Positions 1 through 5,967 of a DNA stretch of 10,508 nucleotides are shown here, piece after piece. The translations under genes and the position numbers were made by a program. The notes beneath the pieces were generated by a model that saw nothing but the letters and a program-made list of their open reading frames with translations, had not been told where the DNA came from and ran no database searches. Positions within the stretch are counted from its first letter, which is position 1. Every line of letters begins with the position of its first letter. The DNA comes from SIG603 sp964369215 (lineage in GTDB: Bacteria; Bacillota; Clostridia; Oscillospirales; Acutalibacteraceae). The stretch lies in the NCBI GenBank assembly GCA_964369215.1, contig CAYJEZ010000091.1:1-10508 (forward strand). The letters are read 5' to 3'.

Positions 1-54
1 AGACACCGCCCTTTCACGGCGGTAACACGAGTTCGATTCTCGTACGGGTCACCA
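1..54 (+). tRNA. tRNA-Glu (anticodon UUC), 5' end cut off by the window edge
   Basis: The anticodon stem CCGCC (6-10)/GGCGG (18-22) encloses the loop CTTTCAC (11-17), which places anticodon TTC at 13-15 and decodes Glu. The T arm is ACGAG (27-31), loop TTCGATT (32-38), CTCGT (39-43). The acceptor 3' strand ACGGGTC (44-50), discriminator A51 and an encoded CCA (52-54) complete the 3' end. The D arm and 5' acceptor strand lie before base 1; the 5' strand should read GACCCGT. It may be the last gene of a tRNA cluster, since a terminator follows directly. Confidence 0.95.
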
Positions 55-89
55 AAAATCCTTGTAGCTTTTGCTGTAAGGATTTTTTT
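55..89 (+). terminator. Intrinsic terminator of the tRNA-Glu transcript
   Basis: Bases 55-68 pair almost continuously with 73-86: AAAATCCTT with AAGGATTTT, then two G-T wobbles, then AGC/GCT, closing a TTTT loop at 69-72. A run of T at 83-89 follows the GC-containing core. It begins one base after the tRNA CCA end, so it terminates the tRNA transcript. Confidence 0.9.
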
Positions 90-546
90 ATTTTAAATTC
101 TTTTTTAAAATAATCTCAATAAAACCTCTTACTCCATATACAATTTATTAATTATAATAGTTAATCAACTTAAGAAACACTATACAAACCAAATGGAAAA
201 TCTTGAATTATACGATTTTTTCAACTAAGTTCTGTTAGTTTTTCAAGTTAATTTGTTATAAATTAGTAGAAAAATAAAATGTACTGAGTCAAATGTAAAA
301 TGTGATTTCTTTCGAGCTGTAAATACAGTATAAACGATATTTGCTGAATATTTTGTTATTTCGTGTCGAATAAGAAAAAAAATTTAGTTAATATAAATAA
401 ATAAATAAAAAAAAATAAACTAATACAACATCTTGTGGTAGTTTGTTGTCAATATAATGTTTATATTGTATTTTACACGCAAACACTGTCTTTTAAAATA
501 ATTGTAAAATCTAGTAATTTTTTATTATTTACTAATAAATATCATT
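90..546. other. AT-rich intergenic stretch, no convincing gene
   Basis: No reading frame of useful length with a ribosome binding site is visible on either strand. It contains a short TAAA x4 tandem run (394-409), an inverted repeat ACAACA (425-430)/TGTTGT (444-449), a compact hairpin CAATATAA (450-457)/TTATATTG (461-468) with a 3-nt loop, and TAGTAA (512-517)/TTACTA (529-534). A perfect TATAAT occurs at 453-458 but no matching -35 box was found at normal spacing. A small RNA ending at the hairpin at 547-573 cannot be excluded, but nothing shows it. Confidence 0.6.
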
Positions 547-573
547 AAAACATCGTGCATACAATGTTTTTTT
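547..573 (+). terminator. Hairpin with T-run, probably bidirectional terminator
   Basis: AAAACAT (547-553) pairs with ATGTTTT (564-570). After one C/A mismatch, GT/AC pairs close a GCAT loop (557-560). On the plus strand the stem runs into seven T (567-573). On the minus strand only TTTT follows, which could weakly terminate the sleB transcript that ends at 629. The stronger T-run is plus-directed, yet the only plus gene upstream, the tRNA, already has its own terminator. Confidence 0.65.
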
Positions 574-628
574 AGAACTAAAATATAACAACAACTAAAG
601 TAACTTCTTGCGCCTGTCTCACTATTAA

Positions 629-1354
629 TCATGAGCAAAACCTATGCTCTCCTATAACGGTTAAAACTGGTCTTGAGAAAATCCATTCACTTGTGGCTTT
701 TTCAGGGTTGTAGTAGTAAATAGCTCCGCCAGAGGGGTCTGAACCGTTTATCGCCTCTCTAGCTGCTTTATATGCTGAATCTGCAACCGCTGCGTTTACT
801 CCACCATCATCAATGCATGAAAATGCACCTTTTTGATATATTACTCCAGACAAAGTGTTAGGAAAACTCGGGTGAGCAATTCTATTTAATATTACTGCAC
901 CTACTGCCACTTGACCTTCAAAACTCTCTCCCCTTGCCTCTGCTGAAATTATTCTAGCAAAAAGGTTAAAGTCGCTCTCACCCATTCCTCCATATCCGCC
1001 ACCCTGTTCAGTTTCTTCCTCATCTGACTGTGCAGATTCTTCTGAATTTCCTCCAAGTCCCAAAGCTCCAAGTGTGGCGTCACCTACAATTCCGTCTGCT
1101 GTAAGTCCGTTATCTTTTTGAAAAGCGATAACTGCACTTTTTGTTTGCTCTCCAAATATACCGTCTATTTCTCCCTGCAAGTAACCCATTTCACTCAATT
1201 TTGTTTGTATTTGTGTTACTTCATCTCCTTGAGAGCCAATTTGTGACAGTGCGTAGGTCTCTGAGTAAAGCATCCCTATAATGAGCAAATTAATCATTAT
1301 AATTAAAGCTATCTTTAATATAAAATTCAAAACTCCAATCTGTTTTTCTGTCAT
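629..1354 (-). CDS. sleB: SleB-like spore cortex-lytic enzyme / cell wall hydrolase
   Basis: This 241-residue protein has an N-terminal membrane segment or uncleaved signal (about 11-29), a peptidoglycan-binding domain (about 43-97, with the typical G-x-V-x-x-I-Q-x-x-L and D-G-I-x-G start), an acidic Gly/Glu linker (about 100-128), and a C-terminal Hydrolase_2/SleB domain (about 131-241). The domain carries the signature SAEARGE (137-143), whose first Glu is the likely catalytic residue of the family's lytic transglycosylase activity, then VGAVILNR and a terminal GEHRF. SleB proteins degrade muramic-lactam cortex peptidoglycan during germination; vegetative cell-wall hydrolases share the fold. 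The start at 1354 is chosen because AAAGG ends about 9 nt before it; the in-frame ATG at 1363 sits inside that ribosome binding site. No ypeB partner is next to it. A sigma-G promoter was sought but not recognised. Confidence 0.88.
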   Translation of the reverse strand: MTEKQIGVLNFILKIALIIMINLLIIGMLYSETYALSQIGSQGDEVTQIQTKLSEMGYLQGEIDGIFGEQTKSAVIAFQKDNGLTADGIVGDATLGALGLGGNSEESAQSDEEETEQGGGYGGMGESDFNLFARIISAEARGESFEGQVAVGAVILNRIAHPSFPNTLSGVIYQKGAFSCIDDGGVNAAVADSAYKAAREAINGSDPSGGAIYYYNPEKATSEWIFSRPVLTVIGEHRFCS

Positions 1355-1653
1355 ACAAACCATCCTTTCATTATATTTTTACTAAAATTTGTTGACTTTA
1401 TAATAATTAGTTGAAAAATATTATTTATACATTTTATCATTTGTATTTTACCTTATATAATATTACAGGTAAAACATGTAAATATTGTTTTTTATATTTC
1501 ACCATATTTCGAATAAATATCTCTTACTTAAATATAGAAAAATTATATGGTTGGTTCACTTATATTAATTTTCTATTACAATTAGCAAAAATAGACGTTA
1601 AATACAAATTATTTTTAAAATTGTTAACAAAGCGTTCAACACATTTTATTACA
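1355..1653. other. AT-rich gap between divergent sleB and the DUF5685 operon
   Basis: This gap must hold the sleB promoter (minus strand) and lead into the operon promoter at its right end. An 86-codon frame from TTG 1411 to 1671 is open, but its composition is Tyr/Phe/Ile/Lys-rich as expected from random AT-rich DNA. It lacks a clear Shine-Dalgarno sequence and matches no family I recognise, so it is not called a gene. No strong hairpins were seen. Confidence 0.55.
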
Positions 1654-1683
1654 TTTAGATTAGAATGTTAAAGTAGTTATAAT
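1654..1683 (+). promoter_or_regulatory. Candidate promoter of the DUF5685 operon
   Basis: A perfect -10 box TATAAT lies at 1678-1683. Eighteen bases upstream, TTTAGA (1654-1659) matches the -35 consensus at four of six positions. Transcription would begin near 1690, giving a very short leader before the GGTGAG ribosome binding site at about 1695-1700 and ATG 1704. The weak -35 and short leader make this a moderate call. Confidence 0.4.
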
Positions 1684-1703
1684 AATGAAAGATTGGTGAG
1701 TTA

Positions 1704-2588
1704 ATGTTTGGTTATGTAAAACCAAATAAACCTTTGCTTTTGGTTAAAGAGTATGAGGAGTATAAAGCAGTTTATTGCACACTTTGTAAAGAACTGGGAA
1801 AGCGCTATAATATTTTTACTAGACTAGCTCTAAATTACGATATTTGTTTTTATGCTCTTATATCTTTAAATTACAACGAGGGTTGCCCAAATGTAAAAAA
1901 AGGGCGTTGCGTTGTAAACCCATTAAAAAGGTGTAATTATGTAAGTTTTGGAGACCACTCTTACCATAAAGCGGCTGCTCTTACAGTTCTTATGACTTAC
2001 CACAAAATAATTGATAATATTAACGATGAAAAATTTGTCAAATCTTTAGGCGCTAGGCTTAGTTTCCCTTTTTTTAAAAGGAATGCACTTAAAGCAGCGA
2101 AAACTTTTCCTAAAATGGCATACGCATTAGATGAAATGACAAAACAACAACGAGAAATAGAGAAAAAGCCTGAAGCATCAATTGATGAGTGCTGTGAACC
2201 TACAGCAAAAGCACTGTCTGAAATTTTTTCTGATATTAATGAAGAACAGAGTGTTATTTTGGGTCAAATAGGCTATTTTTTAGGCAGATGGGTATATACA
2301 ATGGACGCAGCTGACGACTTAAAAAAAGACATATCAAACTCTAACTTCAACCCATTTGTACATCATCTTAAAAAATATGATATAGACATTAACGACCAAG
2401 ACAGAGTAGACGAAGAATGCAACAGTGTCTTAAACAGTAATGTGGCAATGCTAATACCTGCATTTAACTTATTAAAAGAGGGCAGGTACACAAGCACAAT
2501 AGAAAACGTAGTTAAAAAGGGCTTACCACAAATACAACGAGAAATTTTATTTTTGCATATAAAAGATAAAGAGAGGAAGAAAGCATAA
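1704..2588 (+). CDS. DUF5685 family protein
   Basis: This 294-residue soluble protein opens with the hallmark MFGYV-x-P-x-KP-x-L-x-V-x-EYE-x-Y of the DUF5685 family, followed by YC-x-LC-K-x-LGKRY (Cys25 and Cys28). Further cysteines are at 61, 69, 77 and 163-164, so a metal site is possible. Two Asp-rich helical motifs stand out: KIIDNINDEK at 101-110 and DAADDLKKD at 201-209, the latter followed by NFNPF. No signal peptide or membrane segment is evident. The function is unknown. It is the first gene of an operon with a J-domain protein, whose ATG follows this TAA with no gap (TAAATG). The start at ATG 1704 has GGTGAG at a suitable distance and fits the family N-terminus. Family assignment is from recognition of the N-terminal motif. 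Confidence 0.85.
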   Translation: MFGYVKPNKPLLLVKEYEEYKAVYCTLCKELGKRYNIFTRLALNYDICFYALISLNYNEGCPNVKKGRCVVNPLKRCNYVSFGDHSYHKAAALTVLMTYHKIIDNINDEKFVKSLGARLSFPFFKRNALKAAKTFPKMAYALDEMTKQQREIEKKPEASIDECCEPTAKALSEIFSDINEEQSVILGQIGYFLGRWVYTMDAADDLKKDISNSNFNPFVHHLKKYDIDINDQDRVDEECNSVLNSNVAMLIPAFNLLKEGRYTSTIENVVKKGLPQIQREILFLHIKDKERKKA

Positions 2589-3215
2589 ATGTCAGAACCT
2601 TATAGAGTGCTGGGGGTTTCTCCTTCGGCTAGTGACAGCGAAGTAAAAGACGCATATAGAGAGCTTGCAAAAAAATATCATCCTGATCAATATACAGGTA
2701 GTCCTCTTGCTGATTTAGCGGATGAAAAAATGAAAGAAATAAACGAAGCTTATGATGAAATAGTAGCTCAAAGAAAAAACAAAACTACCGGAGGTTATGC
2801 AGGTAGTGCCGGAGGCTATCAAAGTCAAAACACTAGCTCTAACTACGCTGATGTTAGAAACTTTATTAACTCTGGTAGAATTGCAGACGCAGAGCAAATA
2901 CTTAACGGTGTTCCTCCTGAGAGAAGAAACGCCGAGTGGTACTTCTTAAAAGGCTCTGTTTTATTTAGGCGCGGTTGGCTTGCCGAGGCAAAAGACCATT
3001 TTTCAAGAGCTTGTCATATGGACCCTTCTAATGCTGAGTATCGCTCTGCATTAAATCAAGCTATGCAACAAAGAAATGGCGCATATGGTGGTTACAACCC
3101 ATCAATGCAAAGGGGTGGCGTCGGTGGCTGTAATAGTTGTGATTTATGTTCTTCTTTAATATGTGCAGACTGTTGTTGCGAATGCATGGGCGGTGACTTA
3201 ATTGCGTGCTGCTAA
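2589..3215 (+). CDS. J-domain (DnaJ-like) protein with TPR region and Cys-rich C-terminus
   Basis: This 208-residue protein has an N-terminal J domain (about 4-62) with the HPD motif at 31-33 that stimulates DnaK/Hsp70 ATPase. A Gly/Tyr/Ser linker (67-83) follows, then a TPR-like helical region (about 84-160, including WYFLKGSVLFRRGWLAEAK and a C-terminal FSRACHMDPSNAEYR repeat), then a Gly-rich spacer. The tail has ten cysteines in the last 28 residues (181, 184, 187, 192, 195-197, 199, 207, 208) around a GGDLI motif. It lacks the zinc-finger and substrate-binding domains of true DnaJ, so it is a specialised co-chaperone rather than DnaJ itself. The tail could bind metal or associate with a membrane; both are inferences. 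The start follows the upstream stop directly, with GAGAGGAAG just before it in the previous gene, implying translational coupling. Confidence 0.9.
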   Translation: MSEPYRVLGVSPSASDSEVKDAYRELAKKYHPDQYTGSPLADLADEKMKEINEAYDEIVAQRKNKTTGGYAGSAGGYQSQNTSSNYADVRNFINSGRIADAEQILNGVPPERRNAEWYFLKGSVLFRRGWLAEAKDHFSRACHMDPSNAEYRSALNQAMQQRNGAYGGYNPSMQRGGVGGCNSCDLCSSLICADCCCECMGGDLIACC

Positions 3216-3216
3216 T

Positions 3217-3753
3217 ATGAGAAGAAGCTTAAAAGTTGCTTTTTGTGGCATGTTTTCGGCTTTGTCTACTGTTATTATGCTAATGGCAGGAGTTATTCCC
3301 ATCGCCAGTATTGCCTTACCAGCTATAGCAGGTTGCGTTTTTATTCCAATAACTGCTGAAATAGGTCAAAAATGGTCTTATGTTTCATATGCTGTAGTTT
3401 CTGTATTGTCTTTCTTTTTAACTGCAGATAGAACAGCTATGTTAATCTTTGTACTGTTTTTTGGCTATTACCCTATTCTTTTTGCTACATTCAGTAAAAT
3501 AAAATCTTCTATATTAAAAGTTATATCAAAACTAGCATTGTTTAATATAGCTGCAATACTTGACTATTTTATAGTAAGTTATATATTTTTAATCCCGTTC
3601 GAGACTATCGAGTTTTTGGGAGAATATACCCCAATAGTTATACTTTTAGTTGCAAATGTAGTATTTTTAATGTATGACTACTCTCTTAAAGGAGTAATTG
3701 ATTTATACTTTTTTAAATTTCAAAAATATGTAAAAAGAATGTTCTCGAGATAA
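3217..3753 (+). CDS. Small polytopic membrane protein (ECF S-component-like topology)
   Basis: About 178 residues, very hydrophobic, with roughly five or six membrane segments and basic ends (MRRSLK at the start, KYVKRMFSR at the end). The N-terminus (LKVAFCGMFSALSTVIMLM) and the overall size resemble S components of energy-coupling factor transporters, but no substrate motif is recognised; FFGYYPILF in the middle is the most distinctive segment. It is the third gene of the operon. Start choice is uncertain. ATG 3217 lies one base past the J-protein stop and gives the expected short basic N-terminus. TTG 3202, overlapping the J gene by 14 bp and adding five residues, has GGTGA (3192-3196) at ideal spacing. 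That GGTGA also encodes part of the upstream GGD motif, so it may be coincidental. Confidence 0.8.
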   Translation: MRRSLKVAFCGMFSALSTVIMLMAGVIPIASIALPAIAGCVFIPITAEIGQKWSYVSYAVVSVLSFFLTADRTAMLIFVLFFGYYPILFATFSKIKSSILKVISKLALFNIAAILDYFIVSYIFLIPFETIEFLGEYTPIVILLVANVVFLMYDYSLKGVIDLYFFKFQKYVKRMFSR

Positions 3754-3787
3754 ATACAAGCTATATTGTTTAGCTTCTTATAAATAC

Positions 3788-3835
3788 AATAAATAAAAGA
3801 TATAGAAACTCAGGTTTTTATATCTTTTATTTATT
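3788..3835 (+). terminator. Strong hairpin terminator after the DUF5685 operon
   Basis: A 22-bp uninterrupted stem (3788-3809 with 3814-3835, one G-T pair) closes a 4-nt loop TCAG. The stem is AT-rich with a T-rich 3' arm (CTTTTATTTATTT). It lies 34 bp after the last stop codon. A smaller hairpin, AAGCTA (3758-3763)/TAGCTT (3771-3776), precedes it. The symmetry would also permit function on the other strand, although no gene converges here. Confidence 0.8.
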
Positions 3836-3964
3836 TAACACGGTTATCGCTCATATTATTTCTAGTTTTATATAATAAAAACTTGTTTTAGGTTAAAATA
3901 ACTTAAGAACAGGGAAAAATAACAGTAGAATATATAGTTAAAATACTGTATTATCATCTTATAC
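3836..3964. other. Non-coding gap with further short hairpins
   Basis: No coding sequence is visible. Short inverted repeats include AGTTTT (3864-3869)/AAAACT (3878-3883) and ACAGTA (3922-3927)/TACTGT (3944-3949). A TATAAT lies at 3871-3876, without a good -35 at normal spacing. Together with the terminator-like hairpin at 3965-3991, this could be a short untranslated transcript or simply AT-rich spacer. No known riboswitch or small RNA class was recognised. Confidence 0.45.
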
Positions 3965-3991
3965 AAAAAGCATATAGTTATTATGCTTTTT
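3965..3991 (+). terminator. Terminator-like hairpin upstream of the isomerase promoter
   Basis: AAAAAGCATA (3965-3974) pairs perfectly with TATGCTTTTT (3982-3991) around a 7-nt loop. The 3' arm ends in a T-run (3987-3991) followed by ATTTGTTT. It lies downstream of the main operon terminator and upstream of the isomerase promoter, so it is either a backup terminator or the end of an unannotated transcript. Confidence 0.6.
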
Positions 3992-4050
3992 ATTTGTTTA
4001 AATTGTTTATAATTATTTGCAAATTATGTGAATTTACATATTTATTTGCA

Positions 4051-4080
4051 TTTACAACTTTAGTGTAATTGCTGTATTAT
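4051..4080 (+). promoter_or_regulatory. Candidate promoter of the isomerase/epimerase gene
   Basis: TTTACA (4051-4056) and TATTAT (4075-4080) each match the housekeeping consensus at five of six positions, with an 18-bp spacer. Transcription would start near 4087, leaving a leader of about 47 nt with GAAAGGA about 12 nt before ATG 4134. Confidence 0.5.
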
Positions 4081-4133
4081 ATTATTAGTGCAATACAAAT
4101 TTCTACGCTATCAATGAAAGGAAAATAATATTT

Positions 4134-4853
4134 ATGAAAATTAATCTACAACTTTATTCTATAAAAGACGATACAGCGAAAGACTTTTTTGGCTCTTTAG
4201 AAAAAGTGGCTAAAATGGGCTATTCAGGGGTTGAATTTGCAGGTTTTGGCGGAATTTCAGCTACCGATATGAAAGCAAAATTAGACGAGCTAGGCTTAGA
4301 GGCAGTTTCTGCTCATTTTGGTTTACCTGACCTTACAGGCGACAAACTTATAGAGAATATTAACTACTTAAAAACCGTAGGTGCATCTTTTATTGTTTGC
4401 CCTTGGGCACAAATGAAAACTGTAGAAGAGGCTAAAGCTTTAGTTTCCCAATTCAATGAAATTGGTAAAATTTGTAAAGAAAACGGTCTGCTGTTCGGCT
4501 ATCATAACCATGACTTTGAGCTTATTCCTGATAACGGAGAGTACCCATTAGAGGTGTTATTTGACAATATTGACCCTGAGTATGTAATGCAACAGCCAGA
4601 CCTATTTTGGGTTGAATACGCTGGCCTTAATGCTCAAGAGTACATAGAGAAAAACAAAGAAAGATGCCCTATAATTCACATTAAGCAAATTAAGGGCAAA
4701 GATAATGTAAATGCAGGCGACGGAACTATAGACATTAAAAAGCTATATGAAACTTGCCCAAATGCAGTTTTTGTTTATGAGCAAGAAGAATATCCAATCG
4801 GCACTCCTTTAGAGTGTGTAGAAGCTTCTGCTAAGTTTATGTTAGAGATTTAA
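4134..4853 (+). CDS. Sugar phosphate isomerase/epimerase (xylose isomerase-like TIM barrel)
   Basis: This 239-residue protein is a short single-domain TIM barrel of the AP endonuclease 2/xylose isomerase-like family, whose members isomerise or epimerise sugars and related polyols using a divalent metal. Recognisable blocks are the LQLYSIKDD start (5-13), YSGVEFAGFGG (30-40), SAHFG around His61, GYHNHDFEL (122-130), PDLFWVEYAG (155-164), IHIKQ (181-185) and VYEQEEYP (214-221). These correspond to the barrel-edge segments that normally supply metal ligands and catalytic Glu/His. Most relatives read HLKD in the fourth block; here Asp is replaced by Gln185. The substrate cannot be read from sequence. 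It is cytosolic, with no signal peptide, and monocistronic with its own promoter. The AraC-type regulator gene converges on it about 250 bp downstream and might control it, but only proximity supports this. Confidence 0.87.
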   Translation: MKINLQLYSIKDDTAKDFFGSLEKVAKMGYSGVEFAGFGGISATDMKAKLDELGLEAVSAHFGLPDLTGDKLIENINYLKTVGASFIVCPWAQMKTVEEAKALVSQFNEIGKICKENGLLFGYHNHDFELIPDNGEYPLEVLFDNIDPEYVMQQPDLFWVEYAGLNAQEYIEKNKERCPIIHIKQIKGKDNVNAGDGTIDIKKLYETCPNAVFVYEQEEYPIGTPLECVEASAKFMLEI

Positions 4854-4883
4854 TATAGGTTAGGTCTCTTTTGGGGAGTTATA

Positions 4884-5001
4884 GTCAAACCATTACAAAG
4901 ACATAACAAATTTCTGCTCGCAATATCCACAAATATAGTCAATTATTGTTTGACTAATATCTTTTGCAAGCATTTTTTGATAATTGTTAAAATGGTTTGA
5001 C
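4884..5001. repeat. 118-bp segment bounded by an 11-bp perfect inverted repeat
   Basis: GTCAAACCATT (4884-4894) is the exact reverse complement of AATGGTTTGAC (4991-5001). Inside lies a second inverted repeat, TAGTCAA (4936-4942)/TTGACTA (4950-4956), that re-uses the same GTCAA/TTGAC core. The size and ends resemble a miniature foldback element, but no target-site duplication is visible at the flanks, so a mobile origin is only a possibility. Confidence 0.5.
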
Positions 5002-5004
5002 AAC

Positions 5005-5031
5005 ATGCTATTCTTCGTATAAGATTAGCAT
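5005..5031. repeat. Stem-loop in the convergent intergenic region
   Basis: ATGCTA (5005-5010) pairs with TAGCAT (5026-5031). After one T/T mismatch, TCTT (5012-5015) pairs with AAGA (5021-5024) around a CGTAT loop. No adjacent T-run follows on either strand, so it is not a canonical terminator, though it could protect the 3' end of a transcript. Confidence 0.5.
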
Positions 5032-5061
5032 ATAACTGATATTGGCTGTTTTTTGGAAGTT

Positions 5062-5127
5062 TACCGAATAAATGTAGCACCATTACTCTAATGCGAGTAT
5101 ATAATGCTACATTTGTGATTTTCGGTA
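5062..5127. repeat. Nested inverted repeat overlapping the end of the AraC-family gene
   Basis: TACCGAA (5062-5068)/TTCGGTA (5121-5127) and AAATGTAGCA (5070-5079)/TGCTACATTT (5105-5114) form two stacked arms, with a small inner repeat CATTA (5081-5085)/TAATG (5089-5093). The right arm contains the last codons and stop of the AraC-family gene. A 3'-end structure for the minus-strand operon is likely; no T-run follows, so terminator status is uncertain. Confidence 0.55.
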
Positions 5128-5967
5128 CTCTCCTGGAGAGCAGCCCATTTGTTTTTTAAAAATAGAATTAAAATGTGGAATGTTAGAAAAACCACAACTT
5201 AAACCTATTTCTGTTATATTTAAATCTTTAGTTTTTAACAGTTCTAAACAATTTTGTATTCTTATGTAGTTAATGTAGTCTGTAATTGTTTTTCCTGTTG
5301 CTTTTTTAAAAATACGACACAAATACACACTATTAAACCCGAGTTCTGCGCTAATATCTTTTAAATAAAGTGGTCTATGATAATTTTTTTCAATAAAATC
5401 GGTGATAGGAATTATCTTTTTAATCTGAGGAGTCTGAATGTTGTCAAACTCATTGCTATCTTGCAATCCATCTTTCATAAGTTCGCCCATAATGTTTATG
5501 CATGCAGCACATACAAACATTTGATTATACTTGTTTTTTTTCTGATAATTCTCATCAATAGTTTTAATATGCTTAATAATATCTACACTGTTTTCATCAC
5601 CATTTTTATAAAAATGATAATTTTTATTCGGCTTATGCATAAAACTATATAATTTATTGTTAATATTAAGGTCGGTTGCAAACAGTTTGTCTTTTGGAAA
5701 TTGAACAAGCAAATAAACGCTATCGGTTATTGCACAAGTAGAGTGAGGGTAAAAATCTGAGACAAACACCAAATCTTTCTCGCATGCCCTATAACTTTCG
5801 CCTTCAAAAGTCCATTCGACACAGCCTTTTATTACATACATCAACTCTATTTCTCGGTGCATGTGAAAGCTTTTTCCCATTACGCCTTTTGGCAACTTAG
5901 ATTTATACACCTTAATGTTCATCCAAGGTATTGTTGGCACTACCTTTTCGGTTTCTAATTTTTGCAT
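5107..5967 (-). CDS. AraC-family transcriptional regulator with N-terminal cupin domain
   Basis: This 286-residue protein has a cupin-like sensor domain (about 15-100, with FHMHREIELMYVIKG at 34-48 and a PHS motif at 74-76) and a C-terminal double helix-turn-helix of the AraC/XylS type (about 188-285). The first helix-turn-helix covers about 200-225 (LKDISAELGFNSVYLCRIFKK). The second covers about 250-282 and ends in the classic GFS-x-x-x-x-F-x-x-x-FKK-x-x-G-x-SP-x-x-YR signature. Such proteins usually bind a sugar or related small molecule and activate nearby promoters. The gene is last in the DUF1015-DUF975-hemW operon; its ATG follows the hemW TAA without a gap and no good Shine-Dalgarno precedes it, so translation is probably coupled to hemW. 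It converges with the sugar isomerase gene. Ligand and targets are unknown. Confidence 0.93.
   Translation of the reverse strand: MQKLETEKVVPTIPWMNIKVYKSKLPKGVMGKSFHMHREIELMYVIKGCVEWTFEGESYRACEKDLVFVSDFYPHSTCAITDSVYLLVQFPKDKLFATDLNINNKLYSFMHKPNKNYHFYKNGDENSVDIIKHIKTIDENYQKKNKYNQMFVCAACINIMGELMKDGLQDSNEFDNIQTPQIKKIIPITDFIEKNYHRPLYLKDISAELGFNSVYLCRIFKKATGKTITDYINYIRIQNCLELLKTKDLNITEIGLSCGFSNIPHFNSIFKKQMGCSPGEYRKSQM

Noticed and set aside
394..409. TAAA x4 tandem run
   Set aside because: Too short and too common in AT-rich DNA to be called a functional repeat or origin element; no DnaA boxes nearby.
425..449. Possible NrdR-like operator (ACAACATCTTGTGG region)
   Set aside because: The resemblance is partial and no ribonucleotide reductase gene is adjacent.
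1411..1671. 86-codon plus-strand frame starting at TTG
   Set aside because: Composition is that of random AT-rich DNA, no ribosome binding site or recognisable motif, and it lies in the promoter gap between divergent genes.
2715..2897. 60-codon minus-strand frame inside the J-protein gene
   Set aside because: Shadow of the J-domain coding sequence.
4884..5001. Insertion sequence or miniature transposon
   Set aside because: The inverted ends are clear, but no target-site duplication and no transposase remnant were seen, so it is listed only as a repeat.
5377..5652. 91-codon plus-strand frame within the AraC-family gene
   Set aside because: Antisense shadow of a clear regulator gene; Ile/Phe/Asn-rich with no domain.
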